A stretch of 64,000 nt of DNA from Flavobacteria bacterium GWA2_35_26 (GTDB lineage: Bacteria; Bacteroidota; Bacteroidia; Flavobacteriales; Flavobacteriaceae), in contig MGWH01000001.1 in NCBI GenBank assembly GCA_001800905.1, positions 227,808 through 291,807 on the forward strand. Direction: 5' to 3'. Every line of letters starts with the position of its first letter. Positions within the stretch are counted from its first letter, which is position 1. Under the pieces are notes generated by a model that had not been told where the DNA came from, did no database searches, and worked only from the letters and a program-made list of their open reading frames with translations. A program made the position numbers and the translations under genes. Of this stretch, positions 30,750 through 40,164 are shown piece after piece.

Positions 30750-31970
30750 ATGACCTATCCTGAAACCCTAAATTGGCTCTTTAATCAACTCCCGATGTAC
30801 CAACTACAAGGGGCTTCTGCTTACAAAAAAGACCTAACGAACGTTCATTTGCTCATGGATTATTTGGGTCATCCCGAAAGCCAGTTGCAATGCATTCATG
30901 TTGCAGGCACCAACGGAAAAGGCTCTAGTTCTCATATGTTGGCTTCTGTTCTTCAAGAAGCAGGATACCAAGTTGGATTATACACCTCGCCCCATTTAAA
31001 AGATTTTAGAGAGCGCATTAAGATCAATGGCGTACTAATTCCTGAAGCCTTTGTTTGTGATTTTGTCGACCAACACCGAGCCTTTTTTGAAGCCAACGAC
31101 ATGAGTTTTTTTGAGATGAGTGTGGGCTTGGCTTTTGATTATTTTGCCAAAGAAAAAATTGATATTGCTATTATTGAGGTGGGTATGGGAGGACGATTGG
31201 ATGCGACGAATGTAATTACCCCTTTAGTTTCAGTGATTACCAATATTGGTTTAGACCATACACAATTCCTAGGGAATACTTTGGCGGCAATTGCAGCCGA
31301 GAAAGCAGGAATCATCAAATCGAATATTCCAGTTGTTATTGGAGAATATACATCGGAAACTCAGCCGGTTTTTTTGGCTACAGCCAAAGCCAATCATAGC
31401 CAAGTTTACTTTGCTTCTGATGTAATTGCAACTACTTATCCATCTGACTTGATTGGCGATTACCAAATCCACAATAAAAAAACGGTGATGCAAACGCTTA
31501 CTGTTTTAAATCAATATACCGCCTTCAAAACAACCGAATTGCATTGGAAAACAGGATTGTCACAAGTAGTCAAAAATACTGGCTTAGAAGGACGCTGGCA
31601 ACAACTTGGAGCGTCTCCTAAAATAATTTGCGATACCGCACACAATACACATGGTTTGTCTGTTGTGTTGAATCAAATTCAAAACGAATCGTTTGATCAA
31701 CTCCATTTTATTTTAGGAGTGGTGAATGACAAAGATTTGGACGAAGTACTCCCTTTATTTCCGAAAAATGCGATCTATTATTTTTGCAAACCCAATATTC
31801 CTCGCGGGCTTGAAGCAGCAATCTTAGCTCAAAAAGCAGCGCAATTTGGTCTAGATGGAAAAATATATAATTCTGTTTCAGCCGCTTACGAAAAAGCGAC
31901 GCAAAATGCACAACATACTGATTTTATCTATGTTGGCGGAAGTACTTTTGTAGTTGCAGAAATTTTATAA
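30750..31970 (+). CDS. folC: Bifunctional folylpolyglutamate synthase/dihydrofolate synthase
   Basis: This 406-residue Mur-ligase-family enzyme adds glutamate to folates (and probably makes dihydrofolate). The P-loop HVAGTNGKGSSSH and the SPHLKDFRERIKING motif are clear, followed by EVGMGGRLDATNVI. The frame is open back to 30657 but MTYPETLNWLF at 30750 is the usual start. It is followed after about 90 bases by the tRNA-Val gene. Confidence 0.95.
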   Translation: MTYPETLNWLFNQLPMYQLQGASAYKKDLTNVHLLMDYLGHPESQLQCIHVAGTNGKGSSSHMLASVLQEAGYQVGLYTSPHLKDFRERIKINGVLIPEAFVCDFVDQHRAFFEANDMSFFEMSVGLAFDYFAKEKIDIAIIEVGMGGRLDATNVITPLVSVITNIGLDHTQFLGNTLAAIAAEKAGIIKSNIPVVIGEYTSETQPVFLATAKANHSQVYFASDVIATTYPSDLIGDYQIHNKKTVMQTLTVLNQYTAFKTTELHWKTGLSQVVKNTGLEGRWQQLGASPKIICDTAHNTHGLSVVLNQIQNESFDQLHFILGVVNDKDLDEVLPLFPKNAIYYFCKPNIPRGLEAAILAQKAAQFGLDGKIYNSVSAAYEKATQNAQHTDFIYVGGSTFVVAEIL

Positions 31971-31987
31971 TTTTTTTCCTTTTTTTC

Positions 31988-32017
31988 TTGCAAATACAAA
32001 AAACAGCTGTATATTTG
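31988..32017 (+). promoter_or_regulatory. Promoter of tRNA-Val
   Basis: TTG (31988-31990), a 19-base spacer and TATATTTG (32010-32017) match the Bacteroidetes consensus exactly. The tRNA starts 40 bases downstream. Confidence 0.75.
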
Positions 32018-32056
32018 CACTCGCAATAAGGGAATGAAAATTTACGAATTGCATTC

Positions 32057-32131
32057 GGGCGATTAGCTCAGCTGGTTCAGAGCACCTCGTTTACACCGAG
32101 GGGGTCGGGGGTTCGAACCCCTCATCGCCCA
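32057..32131 (+). tRNA. tRNA-Val (anticodon TAC)
   Basis: This folds as a complete cloverleaf. The acceptor stem is GGGCGAT with ATCGCCC, the D arm GCTC...GAGC, the anticodon stem CCTCG/CGAGG with loop TTTACAC (anticodon TAC), and the T loop TTCGAAC. The discriminator base is A and the CCA end is not encoded. Confidence 0.97.
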
Positions 32132-32136
32132 CCGAT

Positions 32137-32168
32137 AAAACTCCTTAAGAAATTAAGGAGTTTTTTTT
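32137..32168 (+). terminator. Intrinsic terminator after tRNA-Val
   Basis: AAAACTCCTTAA and TTAAGGAGTTTT form a 12-bp stem with a four-base loop (GAAA), followed by further T residues. Confidence 0.9.
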
Positions 32169-32211
32169 ATGTTTCAACTTACTCTTTATGTTGAAATTGA
32201 ATTACCCCCTT

Positions 32212-32240
32212 TTTGTTAGTCATTTTTATTAGTAACTTTG
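32212..32240 (+). promoter_or_regulatory. Promoter of the GH13 phosphorylase gene
   Basis: TTTG (32212-32215), a 17-base spacer and TAACTTTG (32233-32240) fit the flavobacterial consensus. The chosen start codon lies 36 bases downstream. Confidence 0.65.
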
Positions 32241-32275
32241 GCAAAATTAAATCGACTACAATCTACAACTACACA

Positions 32276-34012
32276 ATGTCATCAATTACAAAAACTAAAA
32301 GCATTTCAAACGGCGTTATGTTGAACGCGTATCCAGATAGTATTGGAAAAAATCTTACCGATATCGTCAGCATGTTGCAACTACCAGAATTCAAGGATAC
32401 TTTCTCTCTTTTTTATGTGTTACCAACCTTTTTCAACAGTGACTTAGACCGAGGTTTTTCAATTGTCGACTATAATATCAATGAAGAATTAGTATCAAAA
32501 CAAGACATTAAAGCCTTGAAAGCTTTGAATATTCAATTGAAATTTGACATTGTATTGAATCACTTATCGGTGGCCTCGCCTCAATTTAAAGATTTGATTG
32601 CCCATGGTGATCAATCGAAATTTAAAGACTTCTTTATTGACTGGAACGAATTCTGGAAAGGCAACGGAACGCTTGGCGAAGACGGAGTTATGGTGCCAAA
32701 CAAAGAGTATTTGGACAAACTGTTCATGCGGAAATCCGGTTTGCCCATTTTAAATATTGTATTCCCTGACGGACAAGAACGTCCATATTGGAATACTTTT
32801 TACCAAAAAGTAACCCTTCAAAAAATTAGTGTTTCCGACTTACAATCGCTACCTAGTATTTCAGCTGAAGAAGCTGATGACATTTGCATAAAAATAAATA
32901 ATACTATTGACGAAAATCAAGATATTCAATTGTTAGATTTAGGTTGCAACGAACAATTACAAGCCGAAGTACTAAAAATTGTAAACAGCAAGCGTGAGTA
33001 TTTAGGTCAAATGGATGTAAATGCTAATTCTCCTTTGGTTTGGGAATTCTATGAAGACGTATTGGCTAAAGTGGCAAGTTATGGCGGACAAATATTACGT
33101 CTGGATGCCTTTGCGTATTTGCACAAAGCTATTGGCGAAAGTAATTTCTTCAACAAGCCAGGAACTTGGGATTATTTGGCTCGAATTAATGAAATTGCCC
33201 AAAGAAACAACTTAGAATTATTACCTGAAATTCATGCCGAATACGGCTTACACCTGCACGAAGAAGTAGCCAAAGAAGGTTATGCAATTTACGATTTCTT
33301 CTTGCCTGGTTTGTGTATTCACGCAATTGAAAAAGGAAGCAATAAAGCCCTTTTGACTTGGGCAAATGACATTATTACCAAAGGCCTGAAAACAGTCAAC
33401 ATGTTAGGTTGCCACGACGGAATTCCTGTTTTGGATTTGAAAGGAAAAGAAGTGAATGGTGTGTACCAAAAAGGATTGTTGGAGGATCATGAAATCGAAG
33501 AATTGATGAACCTCATCATCGAACGTGGTGGATTAGTGAAGAACCTATACGGTGCCGACGGTAAAAAAATATCGTACTACCAAGTCAATGCGACTTACTT
33601 CAGTGCACTTGGAGAAAGCGAACAAAAATTAGCTTTAGCTAGAGCCATCCAACTCTTTATGCCAGGTATTCCTCAAATTTGGTATTTGGATATTTTTGCG
33701 GGATCCAATGATTATGTTGGTGTAGAAAAAGCAGGTAAAGATGGTCACAAAGAAATCAACAGAACTACCTTAAGTACCGAAGCTATTCAGGAAGGATTGA
33801 AAAAAGAAGTTGTCCTAAAACAACTGGATTTACTTCGTCTTCGCAATACGTCTAAAGCCTTCTCAGGAAGTTTAGAATTTGGTGAAGCTGCTGAAAACGA
33901 ATTGCATTTAATTTGGATAAATGGAGAAGAAATGGCCCAATTAAAAGCCAATCTGACCACTCATGAATATTCGATTGAATATACCGATAATGGCAAAGTG
34001 AAAACATTATAA
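32276..34012 (+). CDS. GH13_18-type sucrose phosphorylase-like enzyme
   Basis: This 578-residue TIM-barrel GH13 protein resembles sucrose/glucosylglycerate phosphorylases, which cleave alpha-glucosides with phosphate to give glucose 1-phosphate. The nucleophile is Asp277 (LRLDAFAYL), the acid/base Glu318 (LPEIHAEYG) and the third acid Asp381 in GCHDGIP. There is no signal peptide, so it is cytoplasmic. Compared with bifidobacterial enzymes it has about 65 extra residues (roughly 180-245) before the QMDVNANSP segment. The frame is open upstream, but the ATG at 32276 follows the predicted promoter. It is convergent with a Nudix-type regulator. The exact acceptor is not readable. Confidence 0.8.
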   Translation: MSSITKTKSISNGVMLNAYPDSIGKNLTDIVSMLQLPEFKDTFSLFYVLPTFFNSDLDRGFSIVDYNINEELVSKQDIKALKALNIQLKFDIVLNHLSVASPQFKDLIAHGDQSKFKDFFIDWNEFWKGNGTLGEDGVMVPNKEYLDKLFMRKSGLPILNIVFPDGQERPYWNTFYQKVTLQKISVSDLQSLPSISAEEADDICIKINNTIDENQDIQLLDLGCNEQLQAEVLKIVNSKREYLGQMDVNANSPLVWEFYEDVLAKVASYGGQILRLDAFAYLHKAIGESNFFNKPGTWDYLARINEIAQRNNLELLPEIHAEYGLHLHEEVAKEGYAIYDFFLPGLCIHAIEKGSNKALLTWANDIITKGLKTVNMLGCHDGIPVLDLKGKEVNGVYQKGLLEDHEIEELMNLIIERGGLVKNLYGADGKKISYYQVNATYFSALGESEQKLALARAIQLFMPGIPQIWYLDIFAGSNDYVGVEKAGKDGHKEINRTTLSTEAIQEGLKKEVVLKQLDLLRLRNTSKAFSGSLEFGEAAENELHLIWINGEEMAQLKANLTTHEYSIEYTDNGKVKTL

Positions 34013-34014
34013 AT

Positions 34015-34047
34015 AAAAAAGGCTTGTCTAATTAGACAAGCCTTTTT
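34015..34047. terminator. Terminator between the GH13 gene and the Nudix regulator gene
   Basis: AAAAAGGCTTGTCT pairs with AGACAAGCCTTTTT (perfect stem, AATT loop) with A and T runs on both sides, so it can serve both convergent genes. Confidence 0.88.
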
Positions 34048-34064
34048 TTATTTATCGGTAAAAT

Positions 34065-34820
34065 TTACCAACCTTGGTGCAAACCATTTTTTAATACTTC
34101 TTCGTAACGGTCTTTGTCAAAAGAATACAAGTTTGGCGCTTTGTGAGCGACATTACTTTTCTTTTCATCCAATTTGGTTAAAATACCTATCGAAGTTATT
34201 TTTCTTAAAAAGTTGCGGCGGTCGAGTTGTCTGCCTAAAATAGTTTCGTATAATTTTTGTAATTCTGGAATCGTGAATTTTTCGGGCAATAAATTATAAC
34301 CCACTGGCACCTGATTCAATTCCATTCGAAGGGTTTCGAGTGCTTGATCAAAAATTTCTTTGTGGTCTAAAATCAAATTTGGAATAGAATGACAATCAAT
34401 CCATTCTACTATTTCACTGTTGCCTTCAGGTTGCGGAACAGCTTGTAAAAAATCGACTAAAGCATAATAACCGATGGTAACAAAACGTCCCAAATACCAT
34501 TCTGCTTGTTCTTTGGGTATATCATAAAAACGCAACGTATTCTCACTAAATTCTCGCGGATTACGATTGACTTTTCCAAAAGTGGCAAATTGTCTTAGGA
34601 AAATTCCTTTCAATCCGGTTCTCCTTTGCAAAACATTCACTGCGCCATCGTCAATACTTTCTTCAATACAAACAAAACCACCGGGTAAAGCCCAATCGTC
34701 ACTGTATTTGGTTTTGATCAACAATACTTTCAATTGATTGTCATGAAAACCAAAAATTACACAATCCGTAGATAAACCAGGCTGGTACTTTTCTTTGTTT
34801 GCGATAACTTCTTTTAACAT
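34065..34820 (-). CDS. Nudix-related sugar-responsive transcriptional regulator (NrtR/AraR-like)
   Basis: This 251-residue protein has an N-terminal Nudix fold (residues 15-145) joined to a C-terminal winged-helix region (about 160-245, with ILGRQLDRRNFLRKI). The Nudix box reads GGFVCIEESIDDGAVNVLQRRTGL at 47-70, but the catalytic RE and EE pairs are replaced by N62-V63 and R66-R67, so hydrolysis is unlikely. Bacteroidetes use such proteins (AraR of Bacteroides thetaiotaomicron) as sugar-effector regulators. It lies between the GH13 gene and the beta-glucan locus. Targets and effector are inferred. Confidence 0.82.
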   Translation of the reverse strand: MLKEVIANKEKYQPGLSTDCVIFGFHDNQLKVLLIKTKYSDDWALPGGFVCIEESIDDGAVNVLQRRTGLKGIFLRQFATFGKVNRNPREFSENTLRFYDIPKEQAEWYLGRFVTIGYYALVDFLQAVPQPEGNSEIVEWIDCHSIPNLILDHKEIFDQALETLRMELNQVPVGYNLLPEKFTIPELQKLYETILGRQLDRRNFLRKITSIGILTKLDEKKSNVAHKAPNLYSFDKDRYEEVLKNGLHQGW

Positions 34821-34904
34821 GAATTTGATTTTAGAATTGTTGCCGTTTTTGGGTGCAACGAATATACTATATATACCGAAACAGACAAAATATAAAAGCA
34901 GACA

Positions 34905-34940
34905 AAAAAATAAGGGATACTAAAACAAATTAGCATCCCC
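34905..34940 (-). terminator. Terminator after the GH3 gene
   Basis: On the minus strand GGGATGCTAA pairs with TTAGTATCCC (one G-U pair), followed by a U-rich run. It ends the enzyme half of the utilisation locus. Confidence 0.65.
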
Positions 34941-34986
34941 TACTTACACTACAATCTACTTTATTATTTCAATTAAAACTCTTGTT

Positions 34987-37212
34987 TTATTTAACCAATT
35001 CAAAACTCGCTTTTAATCGAATATCTGATGAAGAAGTTCCAATCATCAAATCAAAATCGCCTGCTTCTGAATTCCATTCTAATTTATCATTATAGAATGC
35101 TAATTTTTCTTTGTCAATACTAAACTGAACTGTTTTTGTTTCGCCAGCATTCAAATAGATCTTTTGAAAATCTTTTAATTCAATAATTGGACGAACTACT
35201 GAACCTACTTTGTCTCTTAAGTACAATTGTACCACTTCATTCCCAGCAAATTTTCCCGAATTAGTTAATTGGAAACTAACTTCAACTGTATCCGAATCGC
35301 TTATCTTATTTTTAGACAATTTTAAATCGGCATAGGTAAAAGTGGTATAACTCAAACCATGTCCAAATGCAAATTTTGGGCTGTTTTTCAAATCGGTGTA
35401 AGCCGAAACATAGTTAAAAGCCGTCTCATTTGGCGCTGGTCTTCCTGTATTGAAATGGTTGTAATAAATTGGCAATTGACCTTCCTCTCTCGGAAATGTC
35501 ATTGGCAATTTCCCTGACGGATTATAATCGCCAAACAACACATCGGCAATAGCATTACCTGCTTCAGTTCCTAACCACCAAGTGTATAAAATAGCGGGAG
35601 CGGTATCTACCGTTTGATTAAAAACAAGAGGACGACCTGCATTAATTAAAACAACCACCGGTTTCCCTGTTGCTTGAAGTGCTTGCACCAATTCTTCTTG
35701 TACGCCTGGAATATGAATATTGCTTCGGCTTTTAGCTTCTCCACTCATATTACCTCTCTCGCCAATACTCACAATTACCACATCAGCCTGATTGGCAACC
35801 GCAATAGCTTCGGCAAATCCATCTTTATTCGTGCCCTCGATTTCACAACCTTTGGCATACAATAATTGGGTATTTTGACCCAGTTTATTTTGCAAACCTT
35901 CCCATTGAGAAACCACATGTTTGTTATAATCTAACTCAGGCAATTCAACAGCCCAAAATCCCATATTTTCTTTATGTTCTTTTACCAATGGACCAATAAA
36001 GGCAATCTTTTTTAAGTCTTTTGACAAAGGCAAAAGTTGTTTTTCGTTTTTCAATAAAACGATACTTTTAGCCGCCATATCCCTTGCGATTTTTCGATGC
36101 AACGGATTGTTCAATTCTTTGGCTTCACGTTTTGGATTAGAATATTTATAAGGATCGTCAAATAATCCCAATTCCATTTTCTTTCTTAAAATACGCTTTA
36201 CCGCATCGTCAATCAAAGCTATATCTACTTTACCTTCTTGAACTAATTGTCCCAAATTGTAACGGTAGGCATTACTTTCCATATCCATATCACTTCCTGC
36301 TGTAATGGCTAATTGTGCCGCTTCTTTGTTGTCTTTCACATTCCCGTGATTGACCATTTCGCCAATAGAACCCCAATCAGAAACTACAAAACCTTGAAAA
36401 TTCCATTTCCCTTTTAAAATGTCACGTTGCAAAAATTTATTTCCGGTTGCTGGCACCCCATTCAAATCGTTGAACGAATTCATAAAGGTTGCAGCTCCAG
36501 CATCCAAAGCGGCTTTGAATGGTGGTAAATAGGTTTCCCACAACATTCTATCACTCATATCAACCGAATTGTAATCACGGCCGCCGACTGCAGCACCATA
36601 CCCTACAAAGTGTTTTACGCAAGCCATCACCGAATTCACATCGCCTAGATTGCCTTGAAATCCTTTTACTCTTGCAACCGCAATTTTAGACCCTAAATAG
36701 GTATCCTCACCTGCTCCTTCCATCACACGACCCCAACGTGGGTCACGAGCAATATCAACCATAGGGGCAAAAGTCCAATGAATCCCACTTGCAGATGCTT
36801 CAACAGCGGCAATTCGAGCGCCTAAAGCTATCGCATCCATATCCCAACTCGCTGCTTCAGCTAAGGGAATTGGAAACGTAGTTTTATACCCATGAATGAC
36901 GTCTTGTCCAAACAATAACGGAATTTTTAATCGGGATTGCATGGCCAATTCTTGGTATTGACGCGTATATTTTGTGCCAATTACATTCAACATCGAACCG
37001 ATCAAACCGCTTTTAATTTCGGCTTCTTTATTGGGATTGATAGTAATTGGACCTGTTGCCTGATTATTACCTGTGTATTGATTCAACTGACCAATTTTTT
37101 CCTCCAAAGTCATTTGTTTCAATAATGCTTCGACTTTTTGATCAATTGTTTTTTGTTGAGAAAAACCTAATAAGGAAACGAATAACAACCCAATAAAACT
37201 TACTTTTTTCAT
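34987..37212 (-). CDS. bglX: GH3 beta-glucosidase (BglX-like), secreted
   Basis: This 741-residue GH3 enzyme has a signal peptide ending near SQQ20, the N-terminal TIM barrel with KHFVGYG and nucleophile D279 in VVSDWGS, the alpha/beta domain, and a C-terminal fibronectin-III-like domain (last 90 residues). It releases glucose from beta-linked oligosaccharides, here probably in the periplasm on products of the upstream GH16/GH30 enzymes. It is the last gene of the locus; the GH30 gene ends 21 bases upstream. Confidence 0.95.
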   Translation of the reverse strand: MKKVSFIGLLFVSLLGFSQQKTIDQKVEALLKQMTLEEKIGQLNQYTGNNQATGPITINPNKEAEIKSGLIGSMLNVIGTKYTRQYQELAMQSRLKIPLLFGQDVIHGYKTTFPIPLAEAASWDMDAIALGARIAAVEASASGIHWTFAPMVDIARDPRWGRVMEGAGEDTYLGSKIAVARVKGFQGNLGDVNSVMACVKHFVGYGAAVGGRDYNSVDMSDRMLWETYLPPFKAALDAGAATFMNSFNDLNGVPATGNKFLQRDILKGKWNFQGFVVSDWGSIGEMVNHGNVKDNKEAAQLAITAGSDMDMESNAYRYNLGQLVQEGKVDIALIDDAVKRILRKKMELGLFDDPYKYSNPKREAKELNNPLHRKIARDMAAKSIVLLKNEKQLLPLSKDLKKIAFIGPLVKEHKENMGFWAVELPELDYNKHVVSQWEGLQNKLGQNTQLLYAKGCEIEGTNKDGFAEAIAVANQADVVIVSIGERGNMSGEAKSRSNIHIPGVQEELVQALQATGKPVVVLINAGRPLVFNQTVDTAPAILYTWWLGTEAGNAIADVLFGDYNPSGKLPMTFPREEGQLPIYYNHFNTGRPAPNETAFNYVSAYTDLKNSPKFAFGHGLSYTTFTYADLKLSKNKISDSDTVEVSFQLTNSGKFAGNEVVQLYLRDKVGSVVRPIIELKDFQKIYLNAGETKTVQFSIDKEKLAFYNDKLEWNSEAGDFDLMIGTSSSDIRLKASFELVK

Positions 37213-37233
37213 GTATTTTATTTTAAATATATA

Positions 37234-38676
37234 TTAATAAACCAACGTTTGAATGGCGTGTGGCGGTATTTCAACTAGTGTTTTTTCTGTGCCCAAAATC
37301 AAATTGTATTTTATCTTATCTGAAGATGAATTCATAACTACCGTCACAAAGCTTCCGTCGATATTTTTAAATGTGGTACTTAACAAATTACTTCTACTTG
37401 AGGCGGTACTTATACGTTTCGCATCAGGGCGTATAAATTTAGAAAAATGACCGATATAATAATAACTTGGAGTGTAAATTAACTCTCCCGTTTTCATATC
37501 CGCATGTATAGGTGCAAAACAGAAATTGCCTTTGTGATTTGGCCCACCATTTTCGTCCAAAAGAATATTCCAATCGGTCCAGCCAACCGTACCATTATTA
37601 AAATCATTAATCATTGAAATTCCATAACGTTCGGCATTCCCCCAAAATTGATATTTTTTAGCATCAAAACGTTCTACGCAACCTTCGGTAAACAATAAAT
37701 TTTTAGAAGGATAAGCTTCGTGCACTTTTCGAACATTATCAAACATCGGTTGTCCACCAGACCAAGTTTCATACCAGTGAAAACCCATTCCCCAAGCGTA
37801 TTTGGCAGCTTCTGGATCATCAAAAATAACATTTGCACGTTGATTCATTAAATCTCGATTGTGATCCCAGACTACAATTTTCTTAGAGCTTAAACCTTCT
37901 TTTTGCATCGTTGGTCCAAGATAGTTTTTAAGAAAATTTCTTTCGGCATCAGCCGTGAACAAACAGGATTCCCATGTTTGAGTCGCCATGGGTTCATTTT
38001 GAATCGTAATTCCCCAAATAGGCATTCCTTCTTTTTCGTAGGCTTTTACAAATTTGGTATAATAATTTGCCCAAGCCTGATAAAATTCGGGTAATAACGT
38101 ACCTCCTTTAAGCATGGTTTTGTTACTTTTCATAAAGGACGGTGGACTCCAAGGTGAAGCATACAAAAGCAAATTTCCACCTGCAGATTGAATGGCACGT
38201 TTTATCATTGGAATTCTATATGTCTTGTCATGATCTATTGAAAATGTTTTCAATTCCTGATCTCCTTCTTGAATGTAGGTGTAACTTTCACTTGCGAAAT
38301 CAGAACTATGAATAGACGTTCGCAACAAGGAATATCCTATTCCATTTTTTCTGTCATAATAGGCTGTGAGCAACTCCGCTTGTTTGGCTGCGCTCAATTT
38401 TGCAAAAACCTCAGCACTAGCATCAGTTATTGCGCCACCTATACCCATAAAATTTTGGAAGGATTGTGTGGGATTTACGAAAACTGAAATCTCGCTTTCA
38501 ACAGGTTGTTGAGATGGGATGAAATTTAAATTATTTGTTGGGGTCAAGCGTAAATCTGTATTCTCTGCAGTAGTAAATACTTGGATTAATTTCTCTTTAG
38601 AATGTAACTTTTGTATCTCTTGTCCATAGCTTGAAAAGGACATAATAACGATACATAATAAACCGTATTTTAACAT
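37234..38676 (-). CDS. GH30 glycosidase A, secreted
   Basis: This 480-residue GH30 enzyme has a signal peptide (cleavage near YGQ, residue 19), a TIM barrel and a C-terminal beta-sandwich typical of the family. The acid/base is E228 (TIQNEPMA) and the nucleophile E331 (LLFTEGCVE). GH30 members in laminarin loci are beta-1,6-glucanases or beta-glucosidases. The neighbours suggest action on 1,6-branches, but the subfamily cannot be fixed from sequence reading. The signal is SPI-type rather than lipoprotein, so it may be periplasmic. Confidence 0.92.
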   Translation of the reverse strand: MLKYGLLCIVIMSFSSYGQEIQKLHSKEKLIQVFTTAENTDLRLTPTNNLNFIPSQQPVESEISVFVNPTQSFQNFMGIGGAITDASAEVFAKLSAAKQAELLTAYYDRKNGIGYSLLRTSIHSSDFASESYTYIQEGDQELKTFSIDHDKTYRIPMIKRAIQSAGGNLLLYASPWSPPSFMKSNKTMLKGGTLLPEFYQAWANYYTKFVKAYEKEGMPIWGITIQNEPMATQTWESCLFTADAERNFLKNYLGPTMQKEGLSSKKIVVWDHNRDLMNQRANVIFDDPEAAKYAWGMGFHWYETWSGGQPMFDNVRKVHEAYPSKNLLFTEGCVERFDAKKYQFWGNAERYGISMINDFNNGTVGWTDWNILLDENGGPNHKGNFCFAPIHADMKTGELIYTPSYYYIGHFSKFIRPDAKRISTASSRSNLLSTTFKNIDGSFVTVVMNSSSDKIKYNLILGTEKTLVEIPPHAIQTLVY

Positions 38677-38695
38677 GATTTGTAGTTTGTATTGT

Positions 38696-40144
38696 TTACC
38701 AAATAAATGTAGCTACAGCACCTGCTCCAATAGAAGTTGTAACCCATTTCCCATTTGATTTTATGTTAAATAATTCATTAGCAGACCCATCATTTTCAAT
38801 GATAAGAACTGTTTTTTCCGTTGGTGTTTTAAAAGCCACTGTATTTAAATTGGCCGTTTGATTTGAAGCGATACGAACAGAACCTGCAGGTACAAATTTA
38901 GACGCATGAGCGATAATATAATATCCAACATTTCGCTCAAAACTATCAGCTCCATTTATTGTTAATCCTCCTTTACAAGTAGAACACCCACCTGGTGTGT
39001 AGGGTCTGAAATTAGCATCATTAGCTAAATTCCATTCCAAGGCTACCTTACTCCAGTTGCGCATGGAACCAATAATTACATTTTTCAAATGCCACTTTAG
39101 ATCTCCTTCAAAAGTGCCTGAAGTACCAGTATATTGTTCTGTGAAATATAGATTTTTATTCGGAAACGCGTTATGAATTGTAGATAGAACATTAATATCG
39201 CCGGCATATAAATGAAAGGCCGAACCATCAACAAAAGGATTTGCAGCTACATCATTCAAAATGGCTAACGGATAATCAGGTCTATCGCAATTGTGATCGT
39301 AAATAATAATTTTAGTAGTTAGATTAGCTGCGGCAAAAGCAGGCCCCAAATGGTTTTTAATAAAAACTGCTTGTTGTTGCGCCGACATGAACATACTTGG
39401 ATTATTTCCTGGATGTAAGGGTTCATTTTGAGGAGTTATAGCCGAAATGACAATGCCCTCATCCTTCATTTTTTGAATGTATTTGACAAAATAATTGGCA
39501 TAAACCCCATAATATTCTGTTTTTAGGCTTCCGCCAATGAAGCTATTATTGTCTTTCATCCAAGTCGGTGGAGACCAAGGTGTAGCCAAAATTTTTATTT
39601 GTGGATTGATCGCAAGAATTTCTTTCAACATCGGGATTACATCATTTAAATCAGGATGTAAACTAAACTGAGATAAAGCAACATCGGTTTGTCCTGCTGG
39701 CAAATCGTTGTAACTAAAAGGAGATGCATTCAAATCAGAAGCTCCAATACTGATTCGTAGGTAACTGATAGCAATAGAATTGTCATTCTTACCAAACAAT
39801 TCTTGAAGTAGCTCATTGCGCTTTTGAGAATTGAGTTTGTTGATACTTTGAGCACTTCCACCCGTAAGTGTAAATCCAAAACCATCAATAGTTTGAAAGG
39901 TTTGTGTGGCATCTACTTCAATATTTGGATACACATTATAAGTAGAACCAAATGCCAAAATACCAGTTTGTTTTTGTAGAAAAATATTTTTAGATCCATT
40001 CGTTAACCAATAATCAACTTCATTCACTTGTACTGAAGGGACTTTAGGAGTTACCTCAGGCAAAACTGTCTCGCTAGATGAGGAACAACTAAACAAGCTG
40101 ATGGATAAACTTAGTAAAGAATATAGGATCATATTTTTAAACAT
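38696..40144 (-). CDS. GH30 glycosidase B, surface lipoprotein
   Basis: This 482-residue second GH30 enzyme is a paralogue of its downstream neighbour. A lipobox with Cys20 (SISLFSCSSSS) marks it as a lipoprotein, in contrast to GH30 A. The acid/base is E241 (TPQNEPLH) and the nucleophile E336 (LYFTEQYTG). A surface-lipoprotein position fits first attack on polymer, with the soluble GH30 finishing oligosaccharides in the periplasm. The division of labour is inferred. It lies 19 bases upstream of GH30 A. Confidence 0.92.
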   Translation of the reverse strand: MFKNMILYSLLSLSISLFSCSSSSETVLPEVTPKVPSVQVNEVDYWLTNGSKNIFLQKQTGILAFGSTYNVYPNIEVDATQTFQTIDGFGFTLTGGSAQSINKLNSQKRNELLQELFGKNDNSIAISYLRISIGASDLNASPFSYNDLPAGQTDVALSQFSLHPDLNDVIPMLKEILAINPQIKILATPWSPPTWMKDNNSFIGGSLKTEYYGVYANYFVKYIQKMKDEGIVISAITPQNEPLHPGNNPSMFMSAQQQAVFIKNHLGPAFAAANLTTKIIIYDHNCDRPDYPLAILNDVAANPFVDGSAFHLYAGDINVLSTIHNAFPNKNLYFTEQYTGTSGTFEGDLKWHLKNVIIGSMRNWSKVALEWNLANDANFRPYTPGGCSTCKGGLTINGADSFERNVGYYIIAHASKFVPAGSVRIASNQTANLNTVAFKTPTEKTVLIIENDGSANELFNIKSNGKWVTTSIGAGAVATFIW

Positions 40145-40164
40145 AAATAAATTAGTAAATCAAA

